64,000 bases of DNA, taken from the NCBI GenBank assembly GCA_029550925.1, contig JAKPGL010000032.1, forward strand, positions 53,923 to 117,922, in the 5' to 3' direction. How positions within the stretch are numbered: the stretch's first letter is position 1; every line of letters starts with the position of its first letter. A program made the translations under genes and the position numbers. Below are positions 36,538 to 44,830 of this stretch, piece by piece. The DNA is from Planctomycetota bacterium (GTDB lineage: Bacteria; Planctomycetota; Planctomycetia; Pirellulales; Thermoguttaceae). The notes beneath the pieces are model-generated. The model made no database searches. It worked only from the letters and a program-made list of their open reading frames with translations, and was not told where the DNA came from.

Positions 36538-36702
36538 CCATTAAGGCTTCTGCCGAATTGGCGGGGCTGCCTGCCCCCTGTTTGTTACTGCCTCCCAAGC
36601 GGCAGGAACCCCATAGGGCATCGTCTCGATCCGAAATAAGTCCGAAATAAGGGGCGACTTCAACCGGCGAAAATGTTACGAAAAATTCCCTGCCAGGGGG
36701 GC

Positions 36703-36730
36703 TAGACATCTTTCGAAAAAAGAGTATGAT
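36703..36730 (+). promoter_or_regulatory. Strong sigma-70-like promoter of a non-coding unit
   Basis: TAGACA (36703-36708) and TATGAT (36725-36730), 16 bp apart, each five of six matches to consensus. It points into 36735-37050, where no gene lies on this strand. The expected transcription start is near 36736. Confidence 0.7.
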
Positions 36731-36734
36731 GAAA

Positions 36735-37050
36735 ACTAATTCTCTGGAAGCCTATTTCGGAGAAGGCTTCCAATAACCGAAGGGTGGAAGGGGGAATTGC
36801 TGGCCCACCTTTTAACCCCATGTGTTCTGGAGAACAGGGTATTTCTGCGGCAGTGGGCGTCCTGAGATCGGCAATGGGAGAACCCCAAACCGGGATGTCC
36901 GCGTGCGCAGGAAGAAGAGAGGTCTTTTGGCGTTATAGGTTATAGAATCCTTAGTCCTTATATTTGTTATTTTTCCTTACCCCATCGGCCTCTTCTCTGT
37001 TCCGGCCCCGCCGTTTCGCCTGTTAGCTGCAAACGGCGGGGTTTTTATTT
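36735..37050 (+). ncRNA. Candidate novel structured small RNA (about 315 nt)
   Basis: A free-standing transcription unit with promoter, folded core and terminator, but no open frame. A closing helix pairs 36735-36743 (ACTAATTCT) with 36944-36955 (AGAA, bulge TCC, TTAGT). Inside are three arms. P2 is TGGAAGCCT/AGGCTTCCA (36745-36753 with 36764-36772). P3 is GCCCAC/GTGGGC (36803-36808 with 36853-36858), enclosing CCC/GGG and TGTTC/GAACA (36817-36839). P4 is CGG/CCG with GGG/CCC (36869-36892). The T-rich 36957-36990 and the terminator follow. It lacks the conserved boxes of RNase P RNA, tmRNA, SRP RNA or riboswitches I know. It lies between a methyltransferase gene and convergent uvrC. Confidence 0.6.
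37006..37049 (+). terminator. Intrinsic terminator of the non-coding unit
   Basis: CCCCGCCGTTT (37006-37016) pairs perfectly with AAACGGCGGGG (37031-37041) around a 14-nt loop and is followed by TTTTTATTTT. It could also mark the end of uvrC transcription read from the other strand, but the T-run favours plus-strand use. Confidence 0.9.
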
Positions 37051-37118
37051 TGCCAGGCGCATTGCTGCCGGATGGCGTTGGCCTATTTCTCCCCGAACGG
37101 CGAAGGTGTTATCTTCGT

Positions 37119-38510
37119 TCATTCTCCTAGGGTAGATTTGCGCCGGAGGATGTGGTGGTAATGTTGGGCAAACCGATGGGCCTCGTCCCGTACATATTGG
37201 AGAAGTCGCAGGGCGAAGCTATGTCGGCTTAGCCGAACCGGCTCCGGCCGACCCATCCGATACACCAATTCTTCCCGCTTGGCCAGGGCAAGGACCAACG
37301 GCGGCGTCTGCTGCAACGACTCGAAAGCCTCCAAAGCGGCGTGCAATTGCCCGGGACCGCCGTCAATGAGCAGCAGGTCGGGCTGCGGTTGCCCCTCTTC
37401 GTGAAGCCGTTGGAACCGTCGGAAGACCACTTCGCGGATCGCTCCATAGTCGTCGCCGCCTTGGGTGGTGCGGATGCGGTAGCGTTTATATCCAGGCTTA
37501 AACGGCAGGCCGTCGATAAACTGCACTAAAGAGGCTACGGTTTCGGCGCCGGCCAGATGGGCGATGTCGATGCCTTCGATGGTGCGGGGCGGTTGGGGCA
37601 ATTGGAGCACTTTCTTAAGCCCCACGAGCCCCCGGCGAGGGTCAACATGGAAGACCTCGGGCTGGACATGGGCGTCCAGATCGCCCCGTTGGTCGAGGGT
37701 CTCCAACGCTCGGATTTCGTCCCGCAATCGGGCGGCCTCTTCAAAGCGCAGTTCCTTGGACGCCGACGCCATCTCCTTGCGCATCTCTTTCAACAGCGCA
37801 GTTTTCTGCCCCTCTAAAAATCGCATGAGCCGACGAATATCTTTCCGATACTCCTCTTTGGAAATCCGCAGATTGCACGGAGCGGAGCACTGCTGGATCG
37901 AGGCCAATAGACACGGCCGATACCACCGCCACCGTTCGTCCCCCTCCTGAATGTCTAGGGTACAGGTGCGGAAGCGAAAGATTTTTTGCAGCACCTGCAC
38001 CGCCCCGCGCAAACCAGAGGCGCTGCCGAACGGACCGTACAGTTTGGTCCCCCGCTGTTTCGGCTCCCGAGTGAACTGGACCCGGGGAAAATCCTCCCGG
38101 ATAAAAATTTCCAGATAAGGGAAGGTTTTGTCGTCTTTGAGGTCCCGGTTGTAGGGGGGCTGGATGTCCTTGATCAGGCGGGCCTCCAGCAAGAGGGCGT
38201 CCACTTCGCTTTCGGTCTGGATGTAGTCCAGGTCGCGGATTTCCTGCACCAGCGCTGCGGTACGCGGGTCTTCGGCGGCCGCCTTCAGAAAGTAACTGCC
38301 CGCTCGGTTCCGTAAGTCTTTGGCCTTGCCTACATAGAGCACCCGACCGGCCGAGTCCTTCATCAAATACACCCCAGGAGCATGGGGAAAAGAACGGACC
38401 TTTTCGGCCGGATCGATCGACTCCGCCGGGATCGGCGTATCTGCCGAACTCTCAGAGCCGGAACAGGCTGATTCTTTGGAAACTGATCCGGGCGTTTTTT
38501 TGTTACGCAT
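37119..38510 (-). CDS. uvrC: UvrC excinuclease subunit lacking the C-terminal HhH domain
   Basis: A 463-residue nucleotide excision repair nuclease. The GIY-YIG domain is at about 40-125 (GVYLMKDSAGRVLYVGKAKDLRNR). A Cys-rich segment (CLLASIQQCSAPC) and a UVR/UvrB-binding region (FEEAARLRDEIRALE) follow. The RNase H-like C-terminal nuclease follows, with GIDIAHLAG, LLLIDGGPGQLHAA and RDEAHRFAQHYH. Typical UvrC continues for about 130 residues with two helix-hairpin-helix motifs; here a natural TGA ends the protein at RRKSTLGE, with no HhH coding sequence before or after in any frame seen. The N-terminus has a 35-residue Ser-rich extension. GGAG lies 7 nt before the ATG. Confidence 0.9.
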   Translation of the reverse strand: MRNKKTPGSVSKESACSGSESSADTPIPAESIDPAEKVRSFPHAPGVYLMKDSAGRVLYVGKAKDLRNRAGSYFLKAAAEDPRTAALVQEIRDLDYIQTESEVDALLLEARLIKDIQPPYNRDLKDDKTFPYLEIFIREDFPRVQFTREPKQRGTKLYGPFGSASGLRGAVQVLQKIFRFRTCTLDIQEGDERWRWYRPCLLASIQQCSAPCNLRISKEEYRKDIRRLMRFLEGQKTALLKEMRKEMASASKELRFEEAARLRDEIRALETLDQRGDLDAHVQPEVFHVDPRRGLVGLKKVLQLPQPPRTIEGIDIAHLAGAETVASLVQFIDGLPFKPGYKRYRIRTTQGGDDYGAIREVVFRRFQRLHEEGQPQPDLLLIDGGPGQLHAALEAFESLQQTPPLVLALAKREELVYRMGRPEPVRLSRHSFALRLLQYVRDEAHRFAQHYHHILRRKSTLGE

Positions 38511-38588
38511 GGTTCTCCACTGCCTCTATGAAATCGCTCCCCAGAGCGACGATTACCACACCCAGCAGGATTCGACCCTCCGCTTTTT

Positions 38589-38805
38589 GTAACACTTCGG
38601 CCCAATCAAGCGATGGCTGGCGTTGGCAGGATGCCCTAGGTTGTCGGTCATTCCCGCGGGAATTCTGGCCTCTTTGTGTCCGCCCCCTTTATGCTCCCTT
38701 TGCATTCCCAACAACGCCCCCGCCGGATGCCAGCTTCCGGTATTTGGGATCAGGGGCTTTCGTGGGATGACAGGAAAGGTGTCTCCATTCGGGTTGAAAT
38801 GTTAC
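38589..38805. mobile_element. Inverted-repeat element (family 1), degenerate copy E
   Basis: 217 bp with ends GTAACACTTCGGCCCAATC and the inverse of GTAACATTTCAACCCGAATG. The inner CATTCCCGCGGGAAT core is present. Flanks CGCTTTTT and CGGTATTT match at six of eight positions, a decayed target duplication. No coding capacity. Confidence 0.65.
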
Positions 38806-39204
38806 CGGTATTTTTACTTTTTGGCTGCCCTGCCATGCAGGGATGTGTTGCTCTACTCTCCCGGCAGCCCCCCCTTTTTTGAGGGGTGATTCTTTGACGG
38901 AAGATTCGGCTGGGGAACCTTTGGAATTATAACAGCCCGGCGTCTTCTCTCTCAGAAATTTTGGGCCTTTTTGGTGGGAAAGCCGGGGGGAGCATGAAAT
39001 CGGGGGCGGCATCGAGACGACGAACGATCTGCCGTAGCAGCCTCTTTCGAACGGTCTAGAAACCCCACTTTTGAGGGGAAATTTATTCTTGCTATGCGTT
39101 CCGACACGATTTCCGCCGGGAAATTTGCTCTTGGCGGAGGCGGAAAGGAAGAGGGCGGCAGAGCGGATGGGAGTTTTTCGAGAAAGATTCGGGAAAGCTT
39201 TTGA
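38806..39204. other. Intergenic, no gene recognised
   Basis: About 400 bp between the repeat element and the promoter at 39205. No ribosome site followed by a credible frame is seen. Confidence 0.35.
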
Positions 39205-39234
39205 TTGACAACGGAAATCTGGCGTAGTTATACT
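39205..39234 (+). promoter_or_regulatory. Sigma-70-like promoter for the coiled-coil operon
   Basis: TTGACA (39205-39210) and TATACT (39229-39234) with an 18-bp spacer. The expected start lands on the A of an ATG at 39241, which opens a 40-codon frame (39241-39363), so a leaderless small peptide is conceivable. The remainder up to 39495 would be a leader of about 255 nt. Confidence 0.7.
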
Positions 39235-39495
39235 AATTTTATGAGTCCGGGCCGTCCTTCTTATTCAGGCAGGATGCTTGGCGGAGAAAAGCCAGGAGGG
39301 TTGGGGGGATTGAGTCTGGGCGGCAAGTGGTTTACTTGTCTGGAGCGGGCCGTCGGCATCTGAGGCCGTCGGCGGGTATGTCCGAAGTTCTTCGCATGGG
39401 TCGGGAGCAGCAAAAGGAGGCGGCTTCCAACCCTGGCTGATTGGGAAAACGTGCTGCGGTAGCCGGCGTTTGCTTCTCAGGGAAAGGCGCGAGGT

Positions 39496-40380
39496 ATGAA
39501 TTTGCTCGGCAAAATTTTTACCGTACTGATTTTTGTGATGAGCTTAGTGTTTATGTCGTTTGCCGTAACGGTTTATTCGACGCACAAAAATTGGCGGGAA
39601 ATGGTGATGCGGCCTCGAGACCAGGCCGGCGCCGGCAAACCGGTGGGCTTAAAGTGGCAATTGGAGGACGCCAAAAAGTTGACCGAGGAACTTAAGAATC
39701 AGGTGGAAAAATTGGAAAAAGATCTCAAGGAAGAAAAAGACGCCCACCAAAGCGATCTCAGCAAACTGCAAGAAAAGCTGGCCGAGGAAAAACGGAAAAA
39801 TAAAACGTTGGAAGACGCAACCAAGGACCTCACGACCGAAAAGAATAAAGCCACTCAAGCCCTGGGCGAAGTCTCCGCCTTGAACAAAACCCTGTTCGAT
39901 GAGTCCACCGATTTACGGAAAAAATGGGACGAGGAACGGCAAAAACGAGACGAAATTTCTTCTCGGTTGACCACGGCCAACGTACAGCTTGTCCAGAGCG
40001 AGGCCGAACTGGCTCGGCTGAAAGAGAAGTTGGTTCAAGTCGGCAAGCAATATACGGATGCGTTGGCGGTGTTGCAACTGTTCGGCCTGAACTCGGACCC
40101 GGATTACTATAAAGTAGCTTCGGTGCAGGGGCTGGTAACCGCGGTGCGAGCCAATGGCCTGGTAGAAATCTCCGTCGGCGCCGACGACGGCGTTCGCAAA
40201 GGAGGCGTTCTTCGGGTTATTCGAGCCGATGGAAGCATGTATCTCGGCCAAATCGAAGTGCTGGAAACCCAGCCGGATCGGGCGGTATGTCGGATTGTAC
40301 CGGGCGCCCAGCAAGGGGCTATCCAACCTGGCGACAAAGTACGGAGCGATCTGAGCGATGTCCTCACCAGTGCTAAGTAA
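39496..40380 (+). CDS. Membrane-anchored coiled-coil protein, function unknown
   Basis: A 294-residue protein. The N-terminus (IFTVLIFVMSLVFMSFAVTVY, 7-27) is a single membrane anchor. Residues about 55-195 form a long charged coiled coil rich in Lys, Glu and Leu heptads. The C-terminal domain (about 205-294) is beta-rich: VQGLVTAVRANGLVEISVGADDGVRKGGVLRVIR, then YLGQIEVLETQPDRAVCRIV and QPGDKV. This looks like a small barrel of the kind at the ends of MreC or flagellar/secretion proteins. Such proteins followed by a tiny membrane protein recur in planctomycete genomes; a cell-envelope role is inference. GGCGCGAGG lies just upstream of the ATG. The last 23 bp overlap the next gene. Confidence 0.85.
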   Translation: MNLLGKIFTVLIFVMSLVFMSFAVTVYSTHKNWREMVMRPRDQAGAGKPVGLKWQLEDAKKLTEELKNQVEKLEKDLKEEKDAHQSDLSKLQEKLAEEKRKNKTLEDATKDLTTEKNKATQALGEVSALNKTLFDESTDLRKKWDEERQKRDEISSRLTTANVQLVQSEAELARLKEKLVQVGKQYTDALAVLQLFGLNSDPDYYKVASVQGLVTAVRANGLVEISVGADDGVRKGGVLRVIRADGSMYLGQIEVLETQPDRAVCRIVPGAQQGAIQPGDKVRSDLSDVLTSAK

Positions 40381-40633
40381 CCCCCAGGGAACAGCGTATC
40401 GAAAACCGCAGGCCGATGTCTATACGGCGCTGTTGGCCTTGGCCGTCGTGGCCCTCATCTTGGGCATGGTCTGCCTGTATTTTGAGATGCAGCGGTTCGA
40501 GTTCGACCTGAAACCGCCCCCGGTGCTTGGTATGGCAACGGCGACTTCTCCCAGCGACGCCTTGGCCGGGTGCCCGAATTCGCTTGGCTCTGCTTCCGCA
40601 CCGGCCCTCTCTTGCCCCGCTGCCCACTGCTGA
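40358..40633 (+). CDS. Small single-pass membrane protein
   Basis: A 91-residue protein overlapping the coiled-coil gene by 23 bp, so translationally coupled. After MSSPVLSNPQGTAYRKPQAD comes a transmembrane helix VYTALLALAVVALILGMVCLYFEM and a short tail. The conserved-looking VYTALLALAVVALILG core is what I know from small planctomycete proteins in this position. The Cys/Ala/Ser-rich last 30 residues look unconstrained and may reflect frame drift toward the repeat at 40668. Confidence 0.7.
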   Translation: MSSPVLSNPQGTAYRKPQADVYTALLALAVVALILGMVCLYFEMQRFEFDLKPPPVLGMATATSPSDALAGCPNSLGSASAPALSCPAAHC

Positions 40634-40667
40634 GCCAAGCAAGGCAACCGGCGGCAACATGAGAACT

Positions 40668-40790
40668 TTCGTCATTCCCGCGAAAGCGGTAGTCCTGGCT
40701 TGTTCCCGCCTCCGCGTCCTTCCAGAAAAGCGAAAAAGCGAAACAGGGCAACCATTGGTTCCCCACTTTCGCGGGGCTGACAAGGAGAGG
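40668..40790. repeat. Relic of family 1 core repeat
   Basis: CGTCATTCCCGCGAAAGC on the left and ACTTTCGCGGGGCTGACAAG on the right form an imperfect inverted repeat over about 120 bp, like the inner core of the family 1 elements but without their ends. The rest of 40634-41028 shows no gene. Confidence 0.5.
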
Positions 40791-41028
40791 GGCCGCTTGG
40801 CTGAAACGATACCCCTTTGTTAAGGTTAGCCGGGGGGGAATATTTTCCCCCTCTTTCTTTTTCCGGGAAGGTTCTCTGCAAAACCGGGGGTTGCCCGCCG
40901 CCGTCTTGCGCCTACAATTCCTTGGCGTATGATCGAGGGATTTTTGTATCTTTTCTTCGGCCCCTGACAAAAGTCCCTCCGAAAGTCCGGGAAAGGGGGC
41001 GCGTCTTTTTTCTGAAGGAGGCTGAACG

Positions 41029-42567
41029 ATGGCGGATGGGTGCTCCAGAAAACGAGTCTCTTTATGGGGCGGCGGTCTAGTTCTGGTGGTTCTTACGGGG
41101 GTTGGGCTTTGGCTGGCGGAGGGTATGCTCCGTTCGGCGGAACCGGGCAGACGATTTCCCCCCATTGCCCCAAAGTTGGCGCCGCATGTTCCAAAGATAC
41201 TGGCCGCACCAGCGGTCCAACCAATGCCCGTAGAGCAGGCCCCCCAAGCTGCCCCGGTGGACAAAACCAGCTATGCCCCCGTCGATACTCAGGAGGATTT
41301 CCAGTCGGTGGTCCAGCGGATGCAGGCCCAAAAGCCGGAAATCCTCCGCCGCCACCACCAACTGCTGGAAGAGCGGTACGACCTGAGCAATCGGCCCTTG
41401 CCCGGAGCGACCATGTCCCGCGGCAAACCGATCCAGGCCGGTCCCCGGGTGAAACTGCCGCCCGGCGTTACCTGGCAGCAGTTGGCCGAGATGACCCCAG
41501 AACAGATCAAACAAAACGGCCTTTGGCCCAAGGGTTTCCTGCCGTTGCCGCATCCGAATCATGACGAAGGCGGCATGTTATTCCCCCAGCATCACATCGA
41601 CGAAATCAAACGCCAGGAGGGGCGGGACCTCACTCGCTTTGATCTGGACTACGACCTGCCGGAACATTTTCTGCCGGAGTTTCCCCCCGCCATTTATCTG
41701 ACCACTCGCCCTGATCTGGGCGATGTGTCGCGCGGCCAGGTGGTTACTCTGCAAAACTATTTCCAGTTGTTCAACGGCATTTTGAACCCGAAGCAATTGG
41801 AAGGGCTTCGGCTCCTTCTGACCCCGTTCCCGCAGCAGCAGTTCAACGCCACCGACGACCGGCGCAGCCTGAAGCCCAGCCAGGGCGTAACCTGCTTTGA
41901 CTGCCACCTGAACGGACACACCAATGCTACCACCCATCTATTGGGCGACATTCGGCCGCAGGCGTTTCGGCCTCGGTTGGATACGCCGTCGCTGCGCGGC
42001 GTGAATGTGCAGCGGCTATTCGGTTCTAAACGGGCCTTGAAAACGATCGAAGATTTTACCGAGTTTGAGCAGCGGGCCGCCTATTTCGACGGCGATCCGG
42101 TCATCGCCACCAAAAAGGGCGTCAATGTCCTGGAGCGCGGCAGCCAGGTGCATTTCATGGCGGAATTCATGTCCATTTTGGACTTCCCGCCCGCGCCGAA
42201 GCTGGACGTATTTGGTCGGTTGGACCCGGCCAAAGCCACCGAACAGGAACAGCTTGGGGAAAAGGTCTTTTTCGGCAAAGGCCGATGCGGCGAGTGCCAT
42301 CCGGCCCCGTACTACACGGATAACCTGATGCACAACTTCCGCACCGAGCGGTTCATCCAGCCGCACTTGGTCAACGGCCACATGATGGCCGGCGACGGGC
42401 CGATCAAGACCTTCCCGCTGCGGGGGGTGAAAGATTCGCCGCCCTATCACCACGACGGCCGACTGCTCACGCTGGAAGACAGCATCGAGTTCCACAACCT
42501 GGTGCTTGGCACCCGCTTGACCGACCAGGAAAAAGAAGACCTGGCCGCCTTCCTCCGCTGCCTGTAA
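41029..42567 (+). CDS. Di-haem cytochrome c peroxidase-like protein
   Basis: A 512-residue exported c-type cytochrome. A signal/anchor (LWGGGLVLVVLTGVGLWLAEG) is at 12-32. Two haem attachment sites are seen: CFDCH at Cys289 and CGECH at Cys420. Between and after them are the long loops of the CcpA/MauG family, including YHHDGRLLTLEDSIEFHNLVLG near the end. The 200-residue N-terminal region (Pro- and Gln-rich, then helical) is an extra piece beyond classic CcpA, as in MauG-like or planctomycete 'methylamine utilisation'-type proteins. The likely function is peroxide reduction or radical protein oxidation; partner unknown. AAGGAGG lies about 8 nt upstream. Confidence 0.88.
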   Translation: MADGCSRKRVSLWGGGLVLVVLTGVGLWLAEGMLRSAEPGRRFPPIAPKLAPHVPKILAAPAVQPMPVEQAPQAAPVDKTSYAPVDTQEDFQSVVQRMQAQKPEILRRHHQLLEERYDLSNRPLPGATMSRGKPIQAGPRVKLPPGVTWQQLAEMTPEQIKQNGLWPKGFLPLPHPNHDEGGMLFPQHHIDEIKRQEGRDLTRFDLDYDLPEHFLPEFPPAIYLTTRPDLGDVSRGQVVTLQNYFQLFNGILNPKQLEGLRLLLTPFPQQQFNATDDRRSLKPSQGVTCFDCHLNGHTNATTHLLGDIRPQAFRPRLDTPSLRGVNVQRLFGSKRALKTIEDFTEFEQRAAYFDGDPVIATKKGVNVLERGSQVHFMAEFMSILDFPPAPKLDVFGRLDPAKATEQEQLGEKVFFGKGRCGECHPAPYYTDNLMHNFRTERFIQPHLVNGHMMAGDGPIKTFPLRGVKDSPPYHHDGRLLTLEDSIEFHNLVLGTRLTDQEKEDLAAFLRCL

Positions 42568-42780
42568 TGGCGCGGAACGTAGCCCAGGGAGATTTACGAA
42601 CCAAACAGCCAACAAAATGCAGGCCCAAGGGCTGCCCCTGCCGCCCTTCTGTCTTCTACACCCTACCCTGCCCCCCACTTCCCAAGGCCGCTCCCTAACA
42701 CAGTGCGGCTCGGGGGTTCCGCTGATTGCGTATGGCTAGATTCGTAGCCGACGCTCCGCCCTGGCTTTTGGACCTCTGCG

Positions 42781-44589
42781 CTACTGTTTTTCGCTAGGAT
42801 CTTCTTTGGGTTTTTCTTCGGGTATGCCGGGCAGTTTGGGTTTCGGTTTGGGTTGTTTTTCTTCGGTTTGGATGAGTTCCCGGACCGGTTTCCGCTGCTC
42901 GTAGCTTTCGAGTTCTTTGCGGAGTTGATCTTTTTGGTCCTCTCGGCCTAGTTCGACGGCCTTGGCGGACCATTTTTTGGCCGTCTCGAAGTCGCCCAGT
43001 TCGGCGTAGGCGGCGCCCAGGGTGCTCAGGATATGTGCTTCTTTATACTGGGTGAGTTCACATGCTTTCAGGGCCATTTCCAAGGCCCGTTTGCCGTTCC
43101 GCAGCGAATCGACCGGCGAGGTAGCCAGCACCCAGGCGAAGTTATTTAGCAGTCCGCTGTCGTTGGGCCGGAGTTTCAAGGCCCGTTCATAATCGGCGAT
43201 CGCCTCGGCGTGTTTGCCGATGTTCAAGTAGGCGTCGCCCCGGCCCCGAAAGGCCGCGGCGTTCTCGGCGTCTTTCTGGAGGATTTCCGTATAGACTTCG
43301 ATGGCGCGGCGCGGCCGGTTGTCGCTCGTATATAAGGAAGCCAATTGCAACCGGCCCGTATCGTCGTCCGGATGACGCCGGACCCAATCCTCCATCAGTT
43401 CCACGGCCTCTTCCGTGCGTTTGAGTTCGGCCAGGATCACCGCTCGGTACCGGACGGCGGGGCCTAGATCCGGCTCCTGTTTGAGCACCTCATCGACCTC
43501 GGCCAGGGCCTTGTCGAATTGGTCCATTTCTTGATAGACCTCGGCCCGAAGAAGCCGAACCAGCAGGTTCTCCGGCGCCGCTTGCAGGGCTTCGTCTAAA
43601 TCCTTGATCGCTTCGGGGAATTTTTTCTGGAGCACATGGACGCGGGCCTGCTGGACCCAGAGTTCGGCGGATTTCGGCTCGAGTTTTCTGGCCTCGGCCA
43701 GGGCGGCCAAGGCGGCGTCGTATTTCTCCTGTTTGCTCAACACCAGGGCCTTGGCAATATAGGTGGGAACATGGGCGGGATCGAGTTTCAAGGCGGCGTC
43801 AAAGTCGGCCAACGCCCGGTCCCACTGCCCCATTTCCACATAGGCCACCCCACGTTCTCGGATCGCCTCGGCGCTATCGGGTTGAAGGCGGATGGCTTCA
43901 TTCAGATCGGCCAACTGCTTCTGCGGATCCTGCTGTAGAGAGGCCCGCAGCCGAAAGGCCATCGCTCGGGTTGGTACTTCGGCGTCGGTCACGGCCAAGG
44001 CATCCTCCAGGGCTTTGGCCGCCCGTTTGGCGTCCCCGCCCGGCAACAAGTGCAACCGAGCGATAAACACCAACGCCTCGGCCTGATTCGGCAGGATGGC
44101 CGCCGCGGTTTCCAGGTCGTTCAGGGCCGACTTGCGGAACGGCTCCAGGCGAGGTGTAAACGGCGTTTCCAACAGGGCCTTGGCCACCGCCACCCCCCGC
44201 TGAATCAACGTGGACGCCAACATCGTCTTGGCGTATTCCGTGCCTGCCTCATCCAAGCCCTTTTCTAGGGCGCTTCGGCACAGGCGGATCACCTCTTCAA
44301 GGTCAGCGAGTTTTTTGGATTTCAGACGCAATTCGGTGGCTTTATCCAGGTCTGCCTGCCCGGCGGGGGGCTTTTTTTCGGCGGGAGATTCCGCCGTCTT
44401 TTCCGAAGGCGATTTCGGCTTTTCCGCCGCCGGTGTTTCAGCGGGCTTTGTCGCCGGGGGTTTTTCTTCGGCGGACGGTTTCGGCTTTTCTGCCGGCGGC
44501 GTTTCGCCAAAACCCAACGCCGCTCCGCAACAAACGAAAATCCCTACCATACAAATCCCACCTACGATCCGTTGTATCCAATCCGACAT
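42781..44589 (-). CDS. Exported TPR-repeat protein
   Basis: A 602-residue protein. The signal peptide (RIVGGICMVGIFVCCGAALGFG) is followed by a Lys/Pro/Glu-Ala-rich linker (about 30-85). Roughly ten TPR units follow, for example AIRERGVAYVEMGQWDRALA, AAFRGRGDAYLNIGKHAEAI and HILSTLGAAYAELGDFETAK. The tail is again Lys/Pro-rich. TPR arrays bind protein partners; in Planctomycetes such proteins are often periplasmic or membrane-associated scaffolds. The ATG at 44589 has AAGGAG about 7 nt upstream; the frame extends 131 codons further without support. It is in the same direction as the M16 gene upstream, with a gap of about 240 bp. Confidence 0.87.
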   Translation of the reverse strand: MSDWIQRIVGGICMVGIFVCCGAALGFGETPPAEKPKPSAEEKPPATKPAETPAAEKPKSPSEKTAESPAEKKPPAGQADLDKATELRLKSKKLADLEEVIRLCRSALEKGLDEAGTEYAKTMLASTLIQRGVAVAKALLETPFTPRLEPFRKSALNDLETAAAILPNQAEALVFIARLHLLPGGDAKRAAKALEDALAVTDAEVPTRAMAFRLRASLQQDPQKQLADLNEAIRLQPDSAEAIRERGVAYVEMGQWDRALADFDAALKLDPAHVPTYIAKALVLSKQEKYDAALAALAEARKLEPKSAELWVQQARVHVLQKKFPEAIKDLDEALQAAPENLLVRLLRAEVYQEMDQFDKALAEVDEVLKQEPDLGPAVRYRAVILAELKRTEEAVELMEDWVRRHPDDDTGRLQLASLYTSDNRPRRAIEVYTEILQKDAENAAAFRGRGDAYLNIGKHAEAIADYERALKLRPNDSGLLNNFAWVLATSPVDSLRNGKRALEMALKACELTQYKEAHILSTLGAAYAELGDFETAKKWSAKAVELGREDQKDQLRKELESYEQRKPVRELIQTEEKQPKPKPKLPGIPEEKPKEDPSEKQ

Positions 44590-44830
44590 AAAAAATCTCC
44601 TTCGCCATTTCCCAGAGGACAATATCCAAACACCAAACCTACCGGGAGAAACCTTCGTTCCCGGCCGAAGCCGAAAATCATTCCCCCACGGTTTCTCTAT
44701 CATACTTCTATTATTCCCAGAGGAAAAGCACGGGAAACGATTCTTTGAGAGTCCCCCCTCTTCCGCCGAACAGGGTGAGCCTATGCCCTCCCCTCCCCCC
44801 TCGGCGATGGGCGCCGTTCCGGCAAACCGC

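Noticed and set aside
36735..37050. RNase P RNA, tmRNA or 6S RNA
   Set aside because: The conserved core boxes of the first two are absent, and the multibranched fold does not match the long single hairpin of 6S RNA.
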